Origin: Cyanidiococcus yangmingshanensis
Taxonomy: Eukaryota > Rhodophyta > Bangiophyceae > Cyanidiales > Cyanidiaceae
Assembly (NCBI GenBank): GCA_013995675.1
Contig: VWRR01000005.1
Span: 568,501 to 632,500 of the forward strand
DNA length: 64,000 nt
Direction of reading: 5' to 3'
The position numbers and the translations under genes are program-made. The notes under the pieces are model-generated. The model had not been told where the DNA came from. It made no database searches and saw nothing but the letters and a program-made list of their open reading frames with translations. Below, one piece after another: positions 9,263-22,204 of the stretch (positions are counted from its first letter, which is position 1; each line of letters begins with the position of its first letter).

Positions 9263-11428
9263 TCACGATTCATATCGGTCGTCCAATGCACTCGGTCGAG
9301 GGTCAATCAGGTGCGCGTCCACACCCTGAGGGGCCGGCGTGGAGAGAATCTGCAGCAGGGCCGACTCGACATTTCCGATTTCGTTCCGACCCAGCTCGTA
9401 GATATGGGTAAAACCGGCTGAGAGCGCCATCAAAAGCCCTATGAGCAGTGTACTCAAGGCAGCCCGGCTCGAGAGATTCTCCGCGAAACTGGAGATCCAC
9501 GCTACAGCTGGGAGCAGATGTAGCTCTCGCTCACTGGAGTATAGCTCTCTTTCGTATTCACCAAGCGGACGAGGCATATGTGCAGCTTGGAGCCATTCAG
9601 GGGGCACGAGTCGTGCCGCAACAACCTCAGTTCGTCGCCGTCGTCGTCGTCGTCGCCAGGTCAGCGATTCGCTGTATTGCTGAAGGCGATCGAAGCGGTC
9701 GACCTAGGTTCCAACCAAAGACATAGTGCCCGACCAGCCGATCCTCCTCATAGCGTTTCTCGAACCATTTTTTGAAAGCCAATATATCCTCTTCGTTCCG
9801 TCGCTCGGCCCAGCGACGAAGGCGCTCGAGGTCCTCTCGACTGCGCTCGCTCATGGCGGCTCGAGCACGACGATCGATAAGCGTCCGCTCCGCAATGAAG
9901 GCCAAAACGGCGCGCAGATCCTCTTCAGAGCGTCGATCGACCAGTTTGCGTAACATCACAAGTCGCTCGCCGATCGTAGCCCGGCGCCGCTCTCGTGCTT
10001 TCGTATCACGCTGGCTGCCGCGGTATACATTCCACTCGGGTGCTGGACTGATATGGCCTAGTCGCTGCTCCATATCTGCCCAGGCTTTCAGCATGGGATC
10101 AGTATTGACGGGCGATTCCATCTCCGACCAAACCCGGCGTTCATAATTCGCTCGACTACCTGCGGCGAGAATACCGCGTTCGAATATTTGTCGCGCCTCC
10201 TCATGGTTGCCAAGACGATCTTCCATGGTAGCCCATGCGTGATAGACCGGGATATGTGTCGGCCAGAGTTGTGCTGCTCGTTCAAAAAAGCTTCGTGCCA
10301 GTTCATGATGACCCTGGCGCGCTTCCGCAATAGCATATGCCTGCAGCGTCGGCACCGATACTGGATCCAGGCGCAGTGCTTCCTCAAACTTGGCCGCTGC
10401 TCGTTCCCAATCGCCTTGCTTGCTCAGCGCAATTCCATAGGCCTGCCACGATGGCACGTGACGGCGATTGGCTGTTATTGCGCGTTCAAAATAAGCGCAA
10501 GGCATCCTCAGTACGCTCCTTTCCGCAGATGGTACATGCCATAAGCCTGGAGCAGGAACACGTTTTGCGGGTCGCGCTCTATACCCGCAGTGAACAGTTG
10601 ACGCGCCCGGGCACTGAAACCCGCTCGCTCTTCTAATAACGCATATGCTTGCCAAATTACCCCATCCAGTGGGTCAATCTTAAGCGCTTGGTCAAAAAGT
10701 GCTCTTGCTGCATCCAAATCCCTGTTGCAGCGTTCCTCAAACATCGCAAACGCGTGCATCAGTCGCGTGTTCGTCGAATTGGAGGCAATCGCAGCGGCAA
10801 ACGTTGCGCGGGCCTTGGACCAGTCTCGAACCCGATAGGCGTACAGTTGTGTGAGAAGCAGCCAAGCTCGCCCGTTACTCGGCTCCGCTTCAATGAGCGC
10901 TTGTAGCGTGCGTTCTGCTGCAGGCCAGTTGCGCCGCCGAAGCTCTCGACGAGCGTCCGCAATCGCGTTTGTGGGATCGAGGCTATCTCCAGAGGCAACG
11001 CCCCGCTGCCGTCGAGGTCGCTGGAGACGTTGCGCACGACTCGACTTCTGGTCCACACCAGACTCGTCAAATCCGTCGGTGTTCGCGCCTGGATTCGATC
11101 CCAGAAGCGCGGTCGTGCTCGGCTCGACTACTGCAGGCGGCGAGCGCTCCCTTGGCGTCAAAGTTGCGTTTCGCGAGCGCACACCGTCACTATCAAAGGT
11201 ACGCTTCTTGGTAGCATCTTGGAGCTTTGACACTTTCGAGCTCTCCGAAAAAGCGCCTTGAACGTCCATGTACAGCAACACCGCGCGCACGTTGAGCCCT
11301 TTGGTGGGAGTGCCAACCGCTCGCCTGCAACCTCGCGTTGCTCGCCGCTGATCCCGTTGAAGCCCTAGAATCGTCCCGCGTGTCGCCGCTACCCCTGCAT
11401 ACTGCACAGCATTCGCAGAAATAAACAT
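9263..11428 (-). CDS. HAT/TPR-repeat protein of HCF107/Mbb1 type, frames displaced
   Basis: From ATG 11428 an Arg/Ser-rich leader of about 150 residues (probable plastid transit peptide) precedes about seven half-a-TPR repeats with regular motifs such as ALFDQALKIDPLDGVIWQAY, AAKFEEALRLDP and ARQIFERGI. Family knowledge: HCF107 and Mbb1 bind plastid mRNA leaders (psbH/psbB) and protect them or aid translation; the exact target here is unknown. The coding sequence changes frame by +1 at 10508-10510 and at 10486-10488. Reading across both gives the ideal repeat KGAYEDALRLFERAI, so the seven codons in the third frame are genuine coding sequence. A further +1 change near 9627-9660, at a run of ACG repeats, opens a C-terminal part (9263-9627) with one hydrophobic helix. 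If that part is not used, the protein ends at 9627. Confidence 0.75.
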
Positions 11429-11810
11429 AGCGACCACCAACGATAACAGTAACCGGAACAACAGCCTCTACACCTACAACCTAGCAAGTCGTTATCTCCG
11501 TCCTGGGGCTTCGTCGAAAAACGCGCTCAAGTGGCGTGAAATGCACCTGGAAGCGCAGCCGATGGGGTGAACCGGATCGAAATCGAAATAAATGTATTAT
11601 TTAGTATATCGTTATATTTAAATGGACATCATGGACCATGCATGGCGACGCGGTCGTGAAATCGATTTTCGCACCCATTGCATCCAACGTGTTGCCTGAA
11701 CGAATAGAACGATCAAGTGTAGGGATTCGAGAACATCATCATCGTCGTTGTGGATCATTCCTTTGGAGACATACCTTGATTCACAGGGGTCCAAAACACG
11801 CTCTTTTCCA
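11429..11810. other. Intergenic stretch between two minus-strand genes
   Basis: This interval lies between the end of the giant ASH-domain gene and the start of the TPR-protein gene, both on the minus strand. An AT-rich segment at about 11583-11622 (AATAAATG ... TTATATTTAAATGG) could hold the promoter of the TPR gene or the 3'-end signal of the giant gene. No coding sequence is supported. Confidence 0.4.
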
Positions 11811-14800
11811 TCAAGCGCGTTCAACAGATTCCCGTGACCATTCGGTGGCAGCGAGTTGTCCAAGTGCTTGTAGCGGCCCCAGCGTTCGTAGCCCAGGACG
11901 ATCGGAACGATCCGAGTCTGGAAAGAAGGATAACAAGTGACGCACTTGTCCATACCAGAACTTGACGACCGGAGCGAGCGCTCGAATGATCGCTTCGTCA
12001 CCACGCATGTACACCTGAAAAACGTCATATTTGAAAACATAACTGTAACAAGTTAGGGCGAGTTGAAGGACAGCATCGCTCTGATCTCGCAGCGCGTAAA
12101 AGACCAACTCGTCCGTACAGTAGTGTGCTTCAAAGACGAGCGCTGCATACGCGGTTGGTACGTTGCCGTCAGCTGTGCCTGGTTGTGTGTCGACACCTGT
12201 CGCCTGACGTATTCGCTCAACCCAGAGATGGAGTGGTTCTCGTTCATCATGATCCTGCCAGCGCTGTCGCGCACGTAGACGGTCGACAAGGTCCTCGGCA
12301 CCACGTTCACCGGCAGCGACCGCTAGTTGCATCGAGTCCGTGCCTGCACCAGGCGTTCGAGGACGACGATACGGTGCCCAGAAAGCTGCATACAGGCATA
12401 GAAAACGACTCACGGTCTCTTCCAACACAAACACTCGTTTTCTTGGTAACGCCGCACTAAACTCGGGCGCCGAATCACCGCCAACCTTGATCCGAAGTCG
12501 AATCCAGAAAAACTCACGAGGTCGTCGACGGTTGTAAACAGAGCAGTGCTCCTCAATGTACTTTTCGTCGGGAGCCAGTTCCGCGATCGCATCCAGGCGA
12601 GGCTGAATACACAAGATGCCGCGCTCACGTTCAGTAACCGTAAAGAATAACGCTGATGAGCGCACTTCGTACAGATCTGGTACGGCAGGTGCGAGCGTCT
12701 CAATAGTCAGGTTCGCGGTCGGTGATGGTCTCCAAGACAAACTCGGCACCGCAAACGAGATATCGTTCGTCGAGATCCGAAGCTGAGGCGGATGGCAAGC
12801 ACAGCGAATCTCGACACTCTCCTCGTAGTCGCGAACGAGACGACAGCTCACATAGAGGTGAAAGGCTCGTGAAATGATACTCGTTGTCTGCTCTGATTCC
12901 TCTGTCTCTGGCTCGGGACGAAAGTATAGAAAAATGCGTCGAGAAGCGCCTTTCTCCACCCAGACACTCGTCACTTTCCTCAATGCTAAATTGCTGGTGC
13001 TAAAGTGCAGCTCGCTACGCGCTTGCGACGGCAGATCATGGCGTAGGAGGAACTCTAGCGGTTGGTCACTTACATTACGAATTCGAATCGATTTGTTTCG
13101 ATAGACGTGATGAAGCATCACCGAACCGTAGTCAATAGCCATTGGGCTGGTCTGGAATATCGTCGAGGCATCCGTTCGTTCAGCAACGACCTCCATACCG
13201 ACCCGAATCAGAGCGAGGTTCGCTGGAGCCTTTCGATCCGTCAATAGCAGGTACTCTCGAAAGAGGCCCAACCGATGTGGTTGCATGGTCAACGTGATCG
13301 TCTGGCTCGCTCGACTAGGCTCAATAATGCCTCCCATGCGGTCGAGCGAAAGCCATTCAACTTGTTCCGTGTCGTGTCGTCGCCAATGGGTTGGAATCCG
13401 ATGCAGTTTGTACTCTAGCGCGGACTCGACAGGGTCAGTGCGCGTCTCTGCCACGGAACCCACGCCCGTCTGTCCTGATAAAGGCAACGTCCCGTCAGCA
13501 ACGCGCTGCACAATCACCAGGGTGCGTTGGATCTGCTGGCTCCGCAGTGGAACCATCCCAGCATCCATCTCGTACAGATGAGCGCCAACATGTGCACAAC
13601 CGTGAAGACGAAAGCTACGTGGGCCAACATCCTCCTCGAGGGTGTCGACCCATCCAGACGAGGACACGGCAGCAGCCTCCACCGAGATTGGCTCGGACAG
13701 TGCCTGGCCTGTCTCCTCTCTCTGGGTCGCTGCCAAGCGCTCTGCCTTATTCTGGGCCATGGCTTCGTCGATTCCTGCTCCATTCGGGGGTGTCAGCCCT
13801 TGAACATCTGTCTTGATCGGCACTGGCAACAACGTCGTTGGTTCAGCGGCCACTGGATAGCCAACCAGCGGCCCGGCGTCGAGGTTGCTACCGAGTCGAC
13901 TCGACGAGGACACGGGGCCAACGCTTTCGCGCTTCGCTGACTCACGGGCACCATCCACGATAGATGGATCCGAAAACCCACCCACTGCATGTTCCGCAGC
14001 ATTCGAACACGCTCGATTCAAGGAATACTCCGCACCATACACTGGAATTCTCTCAGGACGGCAACACGCTTCCGTATCCTGCTTTCGCTGCAGATAGAGC
14101 TCGATCCAGGCTACCGGACGTTGTCTGCAACTCGCGTTATCGCTGGAATCCACGGAGCTGCAGAGGCCACAAAGTGCTTGACACTGCGCAGTCGCTGCTT
14201 CATCGTTCACAGCGGTGCTAGCACTCACCTGCAATTCAAACTTTTCGCCACTGGCAAGCGTCAGAGAGCGCAACGTGGCTCCACTCGCTCGATCCTGTAG
14301 GGTCACATCAGTGTAGGGTCCACCTGGAACGAGCTGGACGTGCCACTTGACCTCGACATCACCTTGAGCTGCCTCCGGAATGCCAATGGAAAGGACTCCT
14401 CGACCCTGTTCATTGAGATAGATAGGATTCGTCTCGTTCAGCAGACGAATCGAGTAGACGCCCTGAATCAACAACACAAGTCGATTCTCGGGCTGAAACA
14501 CATTCTCGATGACCACTGGCAGCTGGAAAGGACCTGCAGCGAGGTCCATTGCCGCTGGTCGCAAGACCAAGCCGAGAAGCGCCTCCTCACCTGCATCCAA
14601 ATGGACGCCGTCCCCAAGGATCATGTTTGCGGTCCTCGATCCCAACGAGACCAGGTCCTTATCAACAACGTCTTCAGACACGTTAGCGTCTTGATGCCGA
14701 TCAGTCAATGCGCTTGGTGTCTCCGACAACGTGCTGCTCTTCGAGCTAGCAAGGATCGTCTCGCTGCCACGACCGACATCATTCGGTGGCTCGACCATCT

Positions 14801-17800
14801 CCTTACTCGTTCGCAACATCAGTGGTGGTCTGTCGGGCTCCGTCGCTGCCCCAAACGTGACTGCCTCGGATCGATTCACCTCCGTTGAAAGTGTCTCGCG
14901 ACACGCAACAACTTGACTTGACGTTTGTCCAGACCCAAGATCATGATCCGCTGGACCAACCAGGGCTCCAGAAGCGTCCTCCGAATGACCAACAGTTTGA
15001 CGCTCATCGCCAACCTGATTGCTCGAAAAAATATCCACTCCTGCTGGTAACGATGAGGGCACCACACGCCATTTGGTGGCTACCGCACTGACGTTTCGAA
15101 TAACTCCAGTCACGGTAACCGTCGCATTGCCTTGACTGTAGCCCAGGGTACCCACGGAGATGGTGTCGGTTTTCAAGGCAAGTCGTGCACAACCGAAGCG
15201 TAACGACACTGGCAGGCTGCCTAGCCACTGATGACCCAACTGAGCGACCAAGAGCGCTCGTCGACGGACTAGTGCACCTTGAACGAGGGCGTTCCATTCC
15301 TCTTCATGAAGCAGCGACGGAATCAGTCGATAGGAAAGCTCATTGGGACCTGACTCCCAGAACAGACCCTCTGGTTGAGGTTCAGCCAACATGCGCTGCA
15401 CCCATCGTTCTGCGTTCCTTCCATCGTTTTGTTCCTGAACCGAACAGGGCCATTGAACCGGAAAGCCATCCACATAGAGTCGCCAAGAAAGACTCATCGG
15501 TGGTTGTTTCGAGGCCAACTGGCGGCTCCTCGACGCGTCCAACGTCCAGATACCTGGCCGCGTCACCATCGCTGTCGATGCACTGATCAGACACGGCTCG
15601 CTATGCATCATGTGCAGCATGGGCAACGACGAACGACTCGAACGAATGTTATGAATAAAGACCAGTTGAAGGTCGAACGTTCGTCTACTGTAGGCGCGAT
15701 TCTCCAAATAAATCCATTGGTGATAGAGACCGCTTTCGATGCTCCGCCATTCATACTCCATGGACAAGTCGGCAAGTGGCTCGATCACCACCTGATGATG
15801 CGTCAGCGATAGAACCGGCTCATCGAGAACACCATCCTTCGTGGAGCAAACAAAGCTTTGAGTATCTGCTGCTCCAGTCGTTGCTTCGCTCATCCGCTCC
15901 AAGGGACCATATCGCAACTGCAGACGTAAACCCAGACCAGCGTTGGGATTCCGAATCACGAGTCGACCGCGATCACCGAGACAGTACCAGGCGGTGTTCA
16001 AAAGCCATGATGGGCTACGGTCGCGCTCCCTCGACGGTTGCAGCCAACTGGGTACCAATAGCGAGCTCGTGCTTGACTCATTCATGGAGGCGTTCATGAC
16101 AGCCGTCGACCAGAGCGGGATAAGAGAGGTCGGTTGAACAAGTTCGCGAGGCAATGGACAGCGCTCTGGCATCGGCGCTGCAGTGACCTCCAGGGCTCGT
16201 AAGCGAAGCGGAAACGTGAATCCAACCCGAGCTTGCAGTTTCACCGTGACCGCGTCGACGACTGCCTGCAAGACGGACTCGTCGTGTTGTTCATTCCATT
16301 CATCTCGGTCGCGAGTCCAGGCCATGAGACGGATTCCAGCAACCAGCGCTCGTACTGCTCCAGTCCAGAGCTCGTTCAGCGGCATTCGGGGTGCAATACC
16401 GACATAAACAGGCAAGGTGGCACCAGGCGCTAGTTGTACAGCGACTGGAAGCGGTTTCTGTGCCTCTTCATCGCTGAAGAAAACGATCTGTTTCGTCAAG
16501 TTACTGCGAATGCGAATCATCAGGGGTTCATCGCTCAGTGAGACAACATCGAGTCGTCGAACAGCATTCATGCCAGACAGTTCTGGGTCCATGTAGAGGT
16601 CACCAAAGGCCCAGGAAAGCATCCGCGTCTCTTCACGACGTTCTTCAACAGACTCGAGACCCTTGATGGCGCTCGAGGCCACTTGTGTGCTCGGTTTGGG
16701 TTCCAGTTGAGGCAGATAGAGCGCTCGGCGAGCAAGCGCCATGCCCTGTACCCGAAGACGAACGCTCTCGACGGCTCCAGCAGCAGCGGCAGCAGCAGCA
16801 GCAGCATTGGAGGAAGCATGGAGGCTCGGTTGGCTGCCGAGACCTCCACGCACCACACTTGTACCCGAGACAGACGACTCGTTGGGTGAACGTACCCATG
16901 TACTGACCACAAGCGTCCGAGCGAGTGGACCCATACAATCTGGACGAAACGTTAATCGGACCTGGACGACTCCATGAACATCGACTGTACCGCGCATTGG
17001 ACTCCACAACAACGTGGCTGGCAGCGCGACTCGAGTCTCCTCCAGAACCGAAAACGAAACTCGACGATCACTTGTATTCTGAATCGTGAGACGACTGGTC
17101 GCTGTGAGGCCAACAGGCACCCGTCCAAAATCGATGACCAGTGGCGAAACGTTGACAAGTCGTTTCGTGGTAGAACGCCCTCCGCTGATACCAGCATCCC
17201 GGTAGAGCGGATGGGTCGAAGCACTTGTTGCCGTTGCAGTCATAAAGACATCCGATGCACCCGAAAAGGGTCTCGATATCGAGTCGGTGATGACTGGCTC
17301 GGGTTCGTTTCGCGTCGAGCTGGTCGCAGTGCGCTACCTGTAAACGTCCAGCTTCCTCGGACGACGACGATGACAACGACGACCCTGCTGTCTTTGAATA
17401 GGACGTGGACGCTGCATTCGGCTGCATTGGCGGCAAAGACTCGGCTGCGGTCTTTCGTAACCGCGTCGAGGTATCCGCGCAAGTCCCATGCTCCACAGCT
17501 GGCTCGATATCCACCAAACATCGGACACATTGTTGTTCATCGCGATTCTTCTGTTCAAAAACATAGAACGATATCTGTTGACGACCTTGTGCACCGGGTT
17601 GCGGCCTCAACAGAATGGAAACACGAGCCACTTGTCCTGCAGCGAGGCTGAACGAGAGTCGTCCCGCTTGATACCTGCGTTGCATCGGACTGGTGGCGGA
17701 CGCCAGCGCGGCGCTTATTGGCTCCTGGTGCACTGCCACCATCGCGTCCTGGCCAACAAGTGCCATGTTCATTGCGGTCCTTGTCCCAGCCAACTGGTCA

Positions 17801-20800
17801 ATGCTTTGGTCTGGACCAATGGGCACCGAGTCCACACATGTCCGAGTTGCTGACCCCCAAGCACGTCTCTGAGCGATCTCGGCGCTGAGTCGCTCTACTT
17901 TCTCTGTTTTGCCCTTGCGCTTTGCGATGCGCAGCTTTTGTTCGAGTTCGTCCAGAATGGCATCTGCGTTGGGCATCATCCGCGGTGTTGAGGCATCTCC
18001 AACCATGGCGAACTGCTGGTTGGAGGCCTCGGCTCGAGAGCCATCACCCAGTTGGGCGCGTTCGTCGACCAGCACTGCACGGTTTGGGCTCGTCGCAAGT
18101 GCTCGCGCAGTCGGGGCGGTCTGCTCCAGGGCCTCCGCGGTCGACACACCGTCTGTACCACGTGGCCATGTTCCGGTCGAGTGATGTGTCCGTTGGTCTC
18201 GTTCGGACAAGCGTCCATCTGTGGATTCGATTCCGTCGAGCGCTAGTAGGGCTGTCGCCACCGTATGCTGATGATCTGCATCCTCTTCGATGACAAACAC
18301 TCGTCTTCGTTCTGAATGGTTCGCGACCCAACACAGACGACGACAGGAAGCGTCCTCGTGTTCAGGGGGAAGCGAACCAAAGTCCAAGTCGGGTGGATAC
18401 ACCAGAAAATGAGTTCGTCGATGCACGACTGCCTTCATCGTCACCGGATGCGTATCGCTGGGATCCAGCAAGTTCACGATCCAGATGCACTCCTCGAAGA
18501 GGCCATGGAAAGAGGGTCGAAAGACAAAGGGAACCTCTCTCGCACTAAAAGGTCGTAGGACCCCTTGTCTGTCTGCGCCAAAATGCAAATAGTCACTATC
18601 GACAGAGCCTGACTTGCGAATCGCATAAAAGGCGGGCATCTCCGAAGCGTTCTGCAGCAGTAGCGTCTTTGCTCGCTGCTCTCCGACAATAATGGGCCCA
18701 AAGTTGATATGTGGTTGAGCAACGTCCATTCTTGAGATACAGACTCGTCCGCGAAGCACCAGTTCCCTTGGTGGTAACGACGATCCTATCGAGATCTGGC
18801 CTGTTGGAAGACGAGTTCGGTCATAGTCCACCAGATGCACAAAGAGTCGATCCTCAAACGGTCGCAGTTTGGTGCGTAGTCGTCGATCCGAAGCATGAAA
18901 CTGAATAACGACATAGACCGTGGCTTCGGCATTGGCCTCCATCACCAACTGGTGGATGGTTTCGAGTCGGCCAACCGCCCTAGCATGTTCCAGTACTCGA
19001 GCAGGATACAAGGACTCACGGATAAAGTTAGCTTCTGCCTCGCTACTGGAGAAGAATGATGGCATTGCTCCGGGAATTCGCAGGATCTGCTGCGAAAAGT
19101 CAGCTCGTCGTGCACTCACCGGTGATAGGTTTCCCCACAAGTCATCCGTTTCGGTGCCATCCGAGCCCATATCCTCTGAGTCCGAAGACGCTTGCGACAG
19201 CGCACGGCGACGATGGTGATAATGATGAACAGCAGCAAGACGTGCACGAGCATGGCGTTGGGGTGTTGTGGTCAACTCGAGCCGCGATAAATCAACAGCC
19301 TGGTCGGTCGCTGAAGCCCGTTGGGGTATCGGCTGCTGTGATGCAGCGGCATGGCTGGTCTGATGCTCGCAAGTATCAGTCGTCCGAGGGGAACGGCCAT
19401 CCATCGCTGTCGTTTCCATCGTGCTGCTGCTAGTCGCGGTCGTGGTGATGATGGTGGTGGTGCCGCATCGCTCCAGAGGCTTTGAGGATTGCTCCATGCT
19501 GGCAGGTTGCTTGCTTTCCGAAACAAGGCTGCCACTGGGTTCGTTCTCGTTATCTCGACTCGATGAAGCAGCCGGTGACAGCGCTGATTGTGACGCATCC
19601 CGTGTCGTACATAGAGTCGCCTGCATTGACGCCGGATGCTTCGGTGGCAAAACCCCATCGTGATTGTCGTGAAGACCCTGCCTTTGAGCGCGAGATACCC
19701 GACTTGTTGTCGTTCCCAGAGCCGCAACCGGTAACTCCTGATCCATGTCCGCCATCTGAGGAGACTTTCCACAAAACATCGGGTCCGAGAGCAGTTCCAC
19801 GCGGGGTCGCTTTGGTGATTCGAACCCCAATATCAAGCGCTTATCGGTTAGATTTCTCACCTGGAAGGCACGAATGTACGGATGGCCAGCAACCATCGTC
19901 CCGTAGTCGAGTTCATTGACGTGTGTTGAACGATCCGTTGCCAGTCGATAGAAGAGAGCATGATAGAGGACCCGAAAGCGATCGACACAGTTTGCTCGAA
20001 TGACAACAACGTGCTCGTTGCGAGGGTTCCTCAAATTCAACACAGTGATCTGCTTACTGTAGTCTGGATTCACCCGATGTGGCGTAAAGTCAATACGCAG
20101 ATCGTAGGTCTGACCTGGGCCAATAATAGGCTCCATAGACGCCACACTTATGGAAGTGGATGAGAAACGCACCGAAAGAAAAGCAGGCAAGTCTGACAAG
20201 TTCACCAGCTGTATGTACGTGGTGTGCACAGACTCGATATAGCAATCACCCAGGTGAATTTCCGTGGGATGTACTCGAACAATGGATTCACTTACTCGAG
20301 CTCGACAGTAGAATACTTTCCGCTGAATACGACTTGTCTGTTCCGTCGTTTCAGTCGGAGATACTGAGCGCACGGTTGCCGTCTCATATCGAGTGGATGC
20401 TGCAGCGTCTGTCTCGCCACTGCCGCCTAGTGGCCTATCGTCTCGGTCAAAACTTCCCCGTGTAACCGCCGGATGTACATCTGCAGCAGCAGCAGCAGCA
20501 GCAGCAGCAGGACGAGTGCCCGTTGCACTTGGCCAGGCCACAGACCGATACGATGACTTGGCATTCGTTCCATCATTCGGGTTGATGCTCGAAACCGGGC
20601 CGCTCATGCCGGAGACCACGACAGCAGCAGTGCTCGTGCCTGAAACACCTGATGAGCCCAGGGTCTCGTTCCAGGAATATGTTTCCTGTGCAGGCTGCGT
20701 TTTCGATTCAGTGAGGCCAGGAGACGCGTCCAGCGCTCGATCCACAACCGTGGTGGTTGTCACTGACGCACTCGGCGGTGATTCCGCAGTGGCTGTCGCT

Positions 20801-22204
20801 GCCACCACCGAATGTGCATCGTCCTGCTCATCGGTTGCTCTCATGGCGACCTGAAAGATGACTGGGAAGCGTCTCTCCATAAAGCGTCCATCGACCGCTG
20901 CGACGACGATGTGCGTACCCAACGGTGGCTGAAAACTCAAACGAAGCGCTCGTTCCTCTTTTGGAGGAATCTCCGAAGCAGCAAGTAGCGCCACCGACCA
21001 GCGAGCAGCTGACCCGTGATCCATCGTCACCGTGATAGGGGCATTGGATAAACAGTTTCGAACAAAGACTTCACGCCAGACCGTTGATCCGGCATAGACA
21101 TCTCCGAAATCAATCTCATCTGCAGTTGCGGATGCTTCCTTGAGACCGACTCGAAAGACAGCCAGCGTTGAGGGTCGCTGGTATCCCACTCAGACAGTGA
21201 ATGTGCAACGTGGGACGGTTTCCGTAATTTCTCCAGTTGATGCAGCTCACTGTATAGTGAAAACGGCCCAAACTTGTGGCCGTAAAGGTGAAACGAAGCC
21301 GACGATATTGCAGACCACCGATGCGATAGGGACCTGGGCCAAGCATCAGGCCGCTATCCAGGTCTGTGCAAGTCAGACCGCTATCGTTTGGTTGCATCCG
21401 GATACTGAACTGGGTCGCCAACTCACTACGATTCCACAACAAAACATCCTTGGCCGCTGTGGCCTGCAGCAGTGGAACCTCAAGCGTCAAATTCTTCTCT
21501 GCTAGCGCTGCGGCACCTGCAGAGGATGCCCTATCAAAGCTTGTTGGCCAGTTGGAGGTCCTCACGCTCTGGCTCCCCTTGACATCCGTCTTGTCGTTCT
21601 TGTCTTCGTCGATGTTTGTGGGCACAACGTCTGTGCTCGACATGAACTCGTTCGTTGCCGCATCCAGAGGAATCTGGGTAGGCGTCTCTGGACGACTATC
21701 CAGTGCAAATGCCAATACAGAGCGGACAAGACGACCGTGTATCGGCAGGGTCGCGACTGCTTCGCCGTTCAACAGGGAGGCGACCAATGTGGCCTGAACT
21801 CTCTGTACTCGAAGACTCGCTCTTTGAACGAGTTCTGGTTTGATTTGGACGATGACAGGCACAGTGTCCGCACCAGCAGGCACCTCAATGGTCTCGATAT
21901 GGTTCAGTTCATGGAAAAGTGCATTCTGTTGGGAGAATGGCACGTTCCAGTTGGCATTTTCCCGTTGGAAACATACGAACGGCGCAATCGACCCAGACAC
22001 CGTCAGTCGAACCACCACCAGTCCTTCTTTCGGCGCTGTCTGCGTACGACGCAAGTGAACAAGGAAGAGCGTTGGGGTTTCAGCCGTCACTTCACCCAAC
22101 TCGAGGGAGCGCTCGACGAACACCACCGGTGGCGACTGGCGCAGTTGCGGCCTCGTCCCTTGTTGACTTGTCTCTAAAGCCTCAGGTTCCAGCGAGTTAG
22201 ACAT
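11811..22204 (-). CDS. Giant multi-ASH/MSP-domain protein (about 3,400 residues), frames displaced
   Basis: From ATG 22204 the product reads through three long frames: about 22204-21120, 21189-17250 and 17340-11811. At least nine beta-sandwich repeats of the ASH/MSP (papD-like) type are recognisable by a [V/I]x[F/Y]G-x-V-x-x-G start followed by a strand ending in N: for example IDFGDVYAG, IHLGDCYIES, LDYGTMVAG, INFGPIIVG, LDFGSLPPE, IDFGRVPVG and IDYGSVMLH. A short Lys/Glu coiled segment (ILDELEQKLRIAKRKGK) and poly-Ser and poly-Ala tracts separate them. Related arrays occur in centrosomal/ciliary proteins (ASPM, CEP192, hydin) and in protist proteins of unknown role. Both frame changes are +1. 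The second lies between 17345 and 17243, where CAG|GTAGCG could also be a splice donor. The function here is unknown. Confidence 0.75.
20483..20510. repeat. GCA microsatellite coding a poly-Ala tract
   Basis: Nine GCA units plus one base lie inside the giant ASH-domain gene and encode nine Ala residues between two beta domains. A similar but shorter GCA run at about 16780-16805 encodes another Ala tract in the same gene. Both lie in linkers, so length variation would be tolerated. Confidence 0.8.

Noticed and set aside
16780-20510. Trinucleotide runs as sites of the ASH-gene frame changes
   Set aside because: Both GCA tracts are in frame within their open frames; the frame changes lie elsewhere (17243-17345 and 21116-21210).
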